A stretch of DNA of 9,678 nt from JBIIJL01 sp044233795 (GTDB lineage: Bacteria > Pseudomonadota > Gammaproteobacteria > Legionellales > Legionellaceae). The notes under the pieces are model-generated. The model worked only from the letters and a program-made list of their open reading frames with translations, was not told the DNA's origin and searched no databases. Numbering within the stretch: the stretch's first letter is position 1; the number at the start of each line of letters is the position of its first letter. The DNA lies in contig JBIIJL010000071.1 of the NCBI GenBank assembly GCA_044233795.1, positions 1-9,678 of the forward strand, read 5' to 3'. The position numbers and the translations under genes were made by a program. Positions 5,569-9,678 of the stretch are shown piece after piece.

Positions 5569-5903
5569 TGACCTTTTTTATGAGTGATGCGATGGCTGCT
5601 GGACTCCCGGCGTCAGGTGTGCAGTCTGATGGGACTTTCTCATTGATAATGATCGCTGCTATTTTTATTTTGTTTTATTTTATGCTGATTCGCCCGCAAA
5701 ATAAACGTGCAAAAGAGCACCAAGCGCTTGTCAGTAAGATCAAAAAAGGTGATGAAATCATTACCACAAGTGGCATACTCGCTAAAGTTTCAGGTATTGA
5801 TGAGCAATATATTAAGGCTATTATTGCTGAAGGAATTGAAGTGAGTTTTCAGCGTAACGCTATTAGTAGTGTTTTGCCTAAGGGCACCTTGAAATCCTTG
5901 TAA
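5568..5903 (+). CDS. yajC: Preprotein translocase accessory subunit YajC
   Basis: YajC is a small inner-membrane protein that associates with SecD and SecF at the SecYEG translocon. The 111 residues show a short periplasmic N-terminus (SDAMAAGLPASG), one membrane helix (FSLIMIAAIFILFYFMLI) followed by the family signature RPQNKRAKEHQ, and a cytoplasmic domain with KKGDEIITTSGILAKV and RNAISSVLPKGTLKSL at the end. There are two tandem ATGs (5565 and 5568). I prefer the second because AAGGAG (5556-5561) is then six bases away rather than three. It lies 21 bases before secD in one transcription unit. Confidence 0.95.
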   Translation: MTFFMSDAMAAGLPASGVQSDGTFSLIMIAAIFILFYFMLIRPQNKRAKEHQALVSKIKKGDEIITTSGILAKVSGIDEQYIKAIIAEGIEVSFQRNAISSVLPKGTLKSL

Positions 5904-5924
5904 GTTATTCGCTGGAATTTGTAA

Positions 5925-7781
5925 ATGCAAAATAAATATCCGCTTTGGAAAAATCTGTTGTTGATAGCCATCGTTCTTGTTGGGCTTTTATATGTGATAC
6001 CGAATTTGTATCCTGAGTATCCAATTGTTCAAGTTTCTTCTGAATCAACTTTCGATGCTGCATCACTTGAAACTCAAATCAAGACCTTGCTTAATAGCGC
6101 AAAAATTCCCTACCGCGCGGTAATGGTGGGTGAGGACCGAATTGAAATTCGCTTCACAACCACAGACACGCAATTGCTCGCACGTGACGTGATTAAAAAT
6201 GGGTTAAGCAAAGATTATACGATAGCTCTCAATCTTGCTCCATCAACCCCGAGTTGGCTTGCCAAAATACATGCTGAGCCGATGAAGCAAGGGTTAGATT
6301 TACGCGGTGGAGTTCACTTCCTCCTCGAAGTCGATATTGACAGTGTTATTAATCGTCGCTATGAAGGGATGATGAAAAGTATCGGTCAAGATCTTCGCGA
6401 AGCAGGAATTCGCTATAATGGCATTCGCTATATCAACGAGAAAGGCATCAATGTTAGATTTCGTGAACCTCAGGGCATGGAAGATGCTTTGGTTGAGCTG
6501 AAAGATAAAATGCCAAGCCTACTGTATACAAAGGTCTCCTCTGGTTTGGATGTGTTGGTTGCTTTGTCACCTGCTGAACTTAATAATATACGCCAGAATA
6601 CTGTTGATCAAACAATGAGCATTTTGAGAAATCGTGTGAATGAGCTCGGTGTTGGCGAAGCAGTTGTTCAGCAACAAGGGGCTACAAGGGTTGCGGTTGA
6701 TCTTCCGGGAATTCAGGATGCGGCTCGGGCAAAGCAAATTTTAGGTGGCACTGCAACTTTACAATTTAATTTGGTCGATCAAGAACATGATCCACAAATT
6801 GCCAAGCAGACGGGCGCTGTTCCGCTTGGTAGTAAGCTGCATATGATGAATGGTCAGCCTATTTTATTAAAGCGTCAGGTGGTGTTGAGTGGGGATTCAA
6901 TTACCAGCGCTGTCTCAAGCTTTGATCAACAAACAGCAACTCCCGCTGTTTTTATTCAATTGGGTGGTGGGGGTGAATCATTTTTTACTAAGATGACTCG
7001 TGAAAATATTGGCAAGCGTATGGCCATTGTTTTTGTGGAATCAAAAACTGACACCGAAGGGTTTGGTGAGCAAGCAAAACGCGTAACACACCGTGAAGAA
7101 CGAGTTATCAGCGCGCCAGTAATTCAAAGTGCATTAGGCAATAATTTTCAGATCACAGGTCTAACTGATACCAAAGAGGCTACTAATCTGGCGTTATTGT
7201 TACGAGCAGGTGCCTTGCCCGCAGCAATTTATCCTGTCGAAGAGCGAACTGTTGGTCCAACACTTGGACAAGAGAATATTCACCGCGGCATTGTCTCTCT
7301 TGAGGTGGGTATGGGCTTGATTCTTATTTTAATGCTGATTTACTACCGTTTTTTTGGTTTGGTGGCGAACATCGCGTTGGTGCTCAATATCATTTTATTA
7401 TGCGCATTGCTCTCCATTATTGGCGCAACACTTACATTGCCAGGTATTGCGGGTATTGTGCTGACCGTTGGTATGGCTGTAGATGCAAACGTACTTATCT
7501 ATGAGCGTATTCGGGAGGAGCTTAGACTTGGCCTAACGCCGCAAGCGGCAATTTATGCAGGCTATGAACGTGCTTTTGCCACCATTTTAGATGCCAATGT
7601 TACCTCAATGATTGTTGCTATCGTGTTATTTTCTGTGGGTACAGGGCCTGTTCGTGGCTTTGCTGTGACATTATCGCTTGGTCTTATTACTTCTATGTTA
7701 ACCGGAGTTACTTATACTCGCGCAATTGTTAATTGGTTTTATGGTGGTCGCAACGTTAAGAAACTGTCGATCGGTATTTAA
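5925..7781 (+). CDS. secD: Protein translocase subunit SecD
   Basis: SecD, with SecF, uses the proton-motive force to pull translocating proteins out of the Sec channel on the periplasmic side. The 618-residue length is typical. An N-terminal membrane helix (about 8-26) is followed by a large periplasmic domain that starts with the family motif DLRGGVHFLLEVD (D125 onward). Then come five more membrane helices in the C-terminal part. The helix-4 signature GMAVDANVLIYERIREE (about 516-532) contains D520, equivalent to the essential D519 of E. coli SecD. ILDANVTS follows. The ATG has only a weak GGA upstream, so translation is probably coupled to yajC. No lesions are visible. Confidence 0.97.
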   Translation: MQNKYPLWKNLLLIAIVLVGLLYVIPNLYPEYPIVQVSSESTFDAASLETQIKTLLNSAKIPYRAVMVGEDRIEIRFTTTDTQLLARDVIKNGLSKDYTIALNLAPSTPSWLAKIHAEPMKQGLDLRGGVHFLLEVDIDSVINRRYEGMMKSIGQDLREAGIRYNGIRYINEKGINVRFREPQGMEDALVELKDKMPSLLYTKVSSGLDVLVALSPAELNNIRQNTVDQTMSILRNRVNELGVGEAVVQQQGATRVAVDLPGIQDAARAKQILGGTATLQFNLVDQEHDPQIAKQTGAVPLGSKLHMMNGQPILLKRQVVLSGDSITSAVSSFDQQTATPAVFIQLGGGGESFFTKMTRENIGKRMAIVFVESKTDTEGFGEQAKRVTHREERVISAPVIQSALGNNFQITGLTDTKEATNLALLLRAGALPAAIYPVEERTVGPTLGQENIHRGIVSLEVGMGLILILMLIYYRFFGLVANIALVLNIILLCALLSIIGATLTLPGIAGIVLTVGMAVDANVLIYERIREELRLGLTPQAAIYAGYERAFATILDANVTSMIVAIVLFSVGTGPVRGFAVTLSLGLITSMLTGVTYTRAIVNWFYGGRNVKKLSIGI

Positions 7782-7820
7782 ACCGTGTGGTATGACTTTA
7801 ATACACAAAAAGAGGTTTAG

Positions 7821-8738
7821 ATGGAATTTTTTAATCCAAATTCAAAAGTGGATTTTATGGGTGCGCGAAAATGGGCAGCGCTATTGTCTATGGCTATTTT
7901 CGTGTTGTCGATTGGTGCATTATCGGTTTATGGCTTAAAATGGGGGTTGGACTTTACCGGTGGCACTCAAATTGAAATTGCTTATCCTAATGCTGCTAAT
8001 CTAGTTACCATTCGTGATAATTTGTATCAAATTGGTTTCAAAGAAGCACAAGTCGTAAGTTACGGAACATCAAAAGATGTTCTCATCAGTATTGCGCCTA
8101 GAGCTGATCTTGACCAGGCAGTGCTTGTGCAAAAGGTGATGCATGCCCTACCAGGAGCGGCTAAGCAACGCGTTGAATTTGTTGGCCCCCAGGTCGGGCA
8201 AGAGCTAGCAACTAAAGGTATTTTGGCGATTGTTGTTTCATTGTTAGCGACGATGATTTATATTGCGATGCGCTTTGAATATCGTTTGGCCTTTAGCTCA
8301 TCTGTTGCCTTGATTCACGATCCAGTGCTTATTCTCGGTATTTTTGCCTGGTTTGGCATTGAGTTTGACCTTAAAGCGTTGGCTGGATTATTGGCAGTCA
8401 TTGGTTATTCCTTAAACGATACAATTGTTGTGTTTGATAGGGTGCGTGAGAATTTCGTTAAAATTCGTCGTTCAAGTCCTGTTGAAATTATGAACATTTC
8501 TATTAACCAAACGTTGTCGCGTACTATCATGACCTCAGTATTGACGTTGTTTGTTGTTGTGGCATTGTTTATATACGGTGGTGAGGCTATTCACGGGTTT
8601 GCCTTGGCCCTGATCATCGGCATCGTGGTTGGTACGTACTCGTCGATTTACGTGGCAGGTGCGTTGGCGGTGGTGATGGGGCTTGATAGAAAGGATTTTA
8701 TGCCGACAAGGCCCAAAGAAATGGATGATATTCCGTAA
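7821..8738 (+). CDS. secF: Protein translocase subunit SecF
   Basis: SecF is the partner of SecD in the inner-membrane SecDF complex. The 305 residues show a first membrane helix (about 19-38), then GLDFTGGTQIEIAY opening the periplasmic domain. Five further helices include GYSLNDTIVVFDRVREN with D200, and RTIMTS with R234. These match E. coli D213 and R247 at the same spacing and belong to the proton pathway. AGAGG lies five bases before the ATG. It begins 39 bases after secD and is the last gene of the operon. The neighbour downstream is convergent. Confidence 0.97.
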   Translation: MEFFNPNSKVDFMGARKWAALLSMAIFVLSIGALSVYGLKWGLDFTGGTQIEIAYPNAANLVTIRDNLYQIGFKEAQVVSYGTSKDVLISIAPRADLDQAVLVQKVMHALPGAAKQRVEFVGPQVGQELATKGILAIVVSLLATMIYIAMRFEYRLAFSSSVALIHDPVLILGIFAWFGIEFDLKALAGLLAVIGYSLNDTIVVFDRVRENFVKIRRSSPVEIMNISINQTLSRTIMTSVLTLFVVVALFIYGGEAIHGFALALIIGIVVGTYSSIYVAGALAVVMGLDRKDFMPTRPKEMDDIP

Positions 8739-8763
8739 CCATCACTAAAAACTACAAGCTCCT

Positions 8764-8787
8764 GCCTTGCTGTCAGTTAAGCAAGGC
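8764..8787. terminator. Hairpin between convergent secF and phhB, possible weak terminator
   Basis: A perfect 8-bp stem, GCCTTGCT (8764-8771) / AGCAAGGC (8780-8787), has an 8-nt loop that contains most of the phhB stop codon. Neither strand has a T-run directly after it. On the plus strand an AATTTTAG follows, and on the minus strand a TTTTT occurs about 11 bases on. It is the only structure available to end both operons. Confidence 0.4.
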
Positions 8788-9111
8788 GTCAATTTTAGCC
8801 GCACAAATGAAGTCATTTAGTGATAAGCCTTTTAATGCATGAGTCATGAACAGAACGTGGCAATAATTGTATCCAATGTCTAGATCTGGATGATGATTTT
8901 CAGTGTTGGCAATCCAAGCGATAGCGTTCACAAACGCCATGGTTTCATAAAAATTGTTGAAGGTATAAGAGCGTTTGATGTGTTTGCAATCTGGTGAAAT
9001 GACCCATCCCTTTGTCAATTGAGGCATTAATGCACTGACTTGTTCAGGGTTTAGTGGGGCACCAATTCCTTCGCAGGATTCGCAGTGTTTTTGTGCTAAG
9101 TCACTTGTCAT
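8773..9111 (-). CDS. phhB: Pterin-4a-carbinolamine dehydratase
   Basis: PhhB dehydrates 4a-hydroxytetrahydrobiopterin, regenerating the pterin cofactor of phenylalanine hydroxylase. In some bacteria it also acts on other pterin cofactors. The 112-residue length is typical. The active-site motif is clear: ENHHPDLDIGYNYCHVLFMTH with H73, H74, P75 and H91, then GLSLNDFICAAKID with D100. The N-terminal CESC (10-13), seen in many gammaproteobacterial members as I recall, might bind metal or form a disulfide. The ATG at 9109-9111 has GAGG about nine bases upstream and overlaps the end of the aminotransferase gene by 11 bases, so the two are co-transcribed and probably translationally coupled. No phenylalanine hydroxylase gene is in the window. 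Confidence 0.93.
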   Translation of the reverse strand: MTSDLAQKHCESCEGIGAPLNPEQVSALMPQLTKGWVISPDCKHIKRSYTFNNFYETMAFVNAIAWIANTENHHPDLDIGYNYCHVLFMTHALKGLSLNDFICAAKIDALLN

Positions 9112-9678
9112 GGATTATATCCTCTATAGTTTTTAGAAAACGGTCTATTTGCTCCGGCCGGCCTATGGTTACTCGTAAAAAATTAGGTAATTGATATGGG
9201 TGCAAGGGACGAACGATGATCCCATATTTTTCTAAAGCTTGGTAGATTGGCATAGCGTCTTTTTTACAATTAAAGGTAATAAAATTGCCAGATGAGGGGA
9301 TACAGTCAAATCCAAGCGCTTGGAGGCCTTGGGATAGCTGTTGGCGTCCTAGTAGATTTTGGGTATAGCCATTTTCAATAAAGAGCTTATCTTCTAAAGC
9401 AGCTCCGGCAGCAGTTAGCGCGCAGTAATTGACTGTAAATGGCAAAATCATTTTTTCAAGCAGTGCCGAAATGGCTGGATTTGAAATAGCATAACCAATT
9501 CGAAGACCTGCTAATCCATAACTCTTGGAAAATGTGCGAAGAAGAATCAAATTAGGGTGTTTTTTTAGAAAGGGAATCATGTTGGGTCGTTGTGGTTTAT
9601 CAACATAATCAATATAGGCCTCATCTAAAACTAACAAAGTTGAATCGGGGATCTGTTCTAAGAGCTGTTGAATTTTCT
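9101..9678 (-). CDS. hisC: HisC-type class I/II aminotransferase, 3' part
   Basis: This is the C-terminal 191 residues of a PLP-dependent aminotransferase of the histidinol-phosphate family (full length about 360). The frame is open to the window edge (KIQQLLEQIPDS before LLVLDEAYIDY), so the TTG at 9637 is internal. Visible are LDEAYIDY, whose Asp contacts the PLP ring nitrogen, and RTFSKSYGLAGLRIGYA, whose Lys (codon 9524-9526) forms the Schiff base. SSGNFITF and IIVRPLHPYQLPNFLRVTIG, with the family's C-terminal substrate-binding Arg, follow. HisC converts histidinol phosphate and 2-oxoglutarate to imidazole-acetol phosphate and glutamate. Members outside his operons often use aromatic amino acids. 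The overlap with phhB suggests that here, so the symbol names the family rather than a proven histidine role. Confidence 0.9.
   Translation of the reverse strand, partial: KIQQLLEQIPDSTLLVLDEAYIDYVDKPQRPNMIPFLKKHPNLILLRTFSKSYGLAGLRIGYAISNPAISALLEKMILPFTVNYCALTAAGAALEDKLFIENGYTQNLLGRQQLSQGLQALGFDCIPSSGNFITFNCKKDAMPIYQALEKYGIIVRPLHPYQLPNFLRVTIGRPEQIDRFLKTIEDIIHDK

Noticed and set aside
9635..9637. TTG as the start of the aminotransferase gene
   Set aside because: The frame remains open and HisC-like (QQLLEQIPDS) to the window edge, so the TTG is an internal leucine codon.
1..9678. CRISPR array, tRNA, rRNA, insertion sequence or phage genes
   Set aside because: I saw no regularly spaced repeats, cloverleaf sequences, transposase motifs or phage structural genes on either strand.

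Overview
The window reads as a chromosomal segment of a gammaproteobacterium of the order Legionellales, most likely Legionella or a close relative. The basis is protein-level resemblance recalled from memory (YajC, the small secreted protein at 2323-2715, the PhhB with an N-terminal CxxC), the gene order queA - tgt-like - yajC - secD - secF, and the AT-rich coding style. No database was searched, so the genus is an inference.

Left part (1-3094) is an envelope and secretion region. It holds the 3' end of a phosphate-selective (OprO/OprP-type) porin, a complete FadL/OmpP1-family outer-membrane channel, a small secreted protein on the minus strand, and a divergently transcribed 69-residue secreted peptide with eight cysteines in two similar halves. 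The fadL-like gene and the minus-strand gene converge on two adjacent intrinsic terminators facing opposite ways. The minus-strand one reaches into the last codons of the fadL-like gene. The minus-strand gene and the cysteine-rich gene diverge from back-to-back promoter-like sequences, with an operator-like dyad on the cysteine-gene side.

The gap at 3095-3530 is not empty. On the minus strand it carries the decayed C-terminal end of a NodT/OprM-type outer-membrane efflux protein, with two in-frame stops and one frameshift, followed by the promoter region of the queA operon.

Centre (3531-8738) is the conserved queuosine/Sec operon: queA, a Tgt-family gene, yajC, secD and secF. The expected tRNA-guanine transglycosylase is replaced by a shortened 283-residue paralogue. 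It keeps the zinc site but has lost the aspartates used in base exchange. This is the most interesting gene of the window. The yajC-secD-secF part encodes the complete accessory complex of the Sec translocon with its proton-path residues intact. The 161-nt gap before yajC is rich in inverted repeats and is open in the frame of the tgt-like gene, ending in a stop that overlaps the yajC start.

Right part (8739-9678, minus strand) has the 3' part of a HisC-type aminotransferase overlapping phhB (pterin carbinolamine dehydratase), a pairing that fits aromatic amino-acid metabolism. I saw no tRNA, rRNA, CRISPR array, insertion sequence or complete mobile element.
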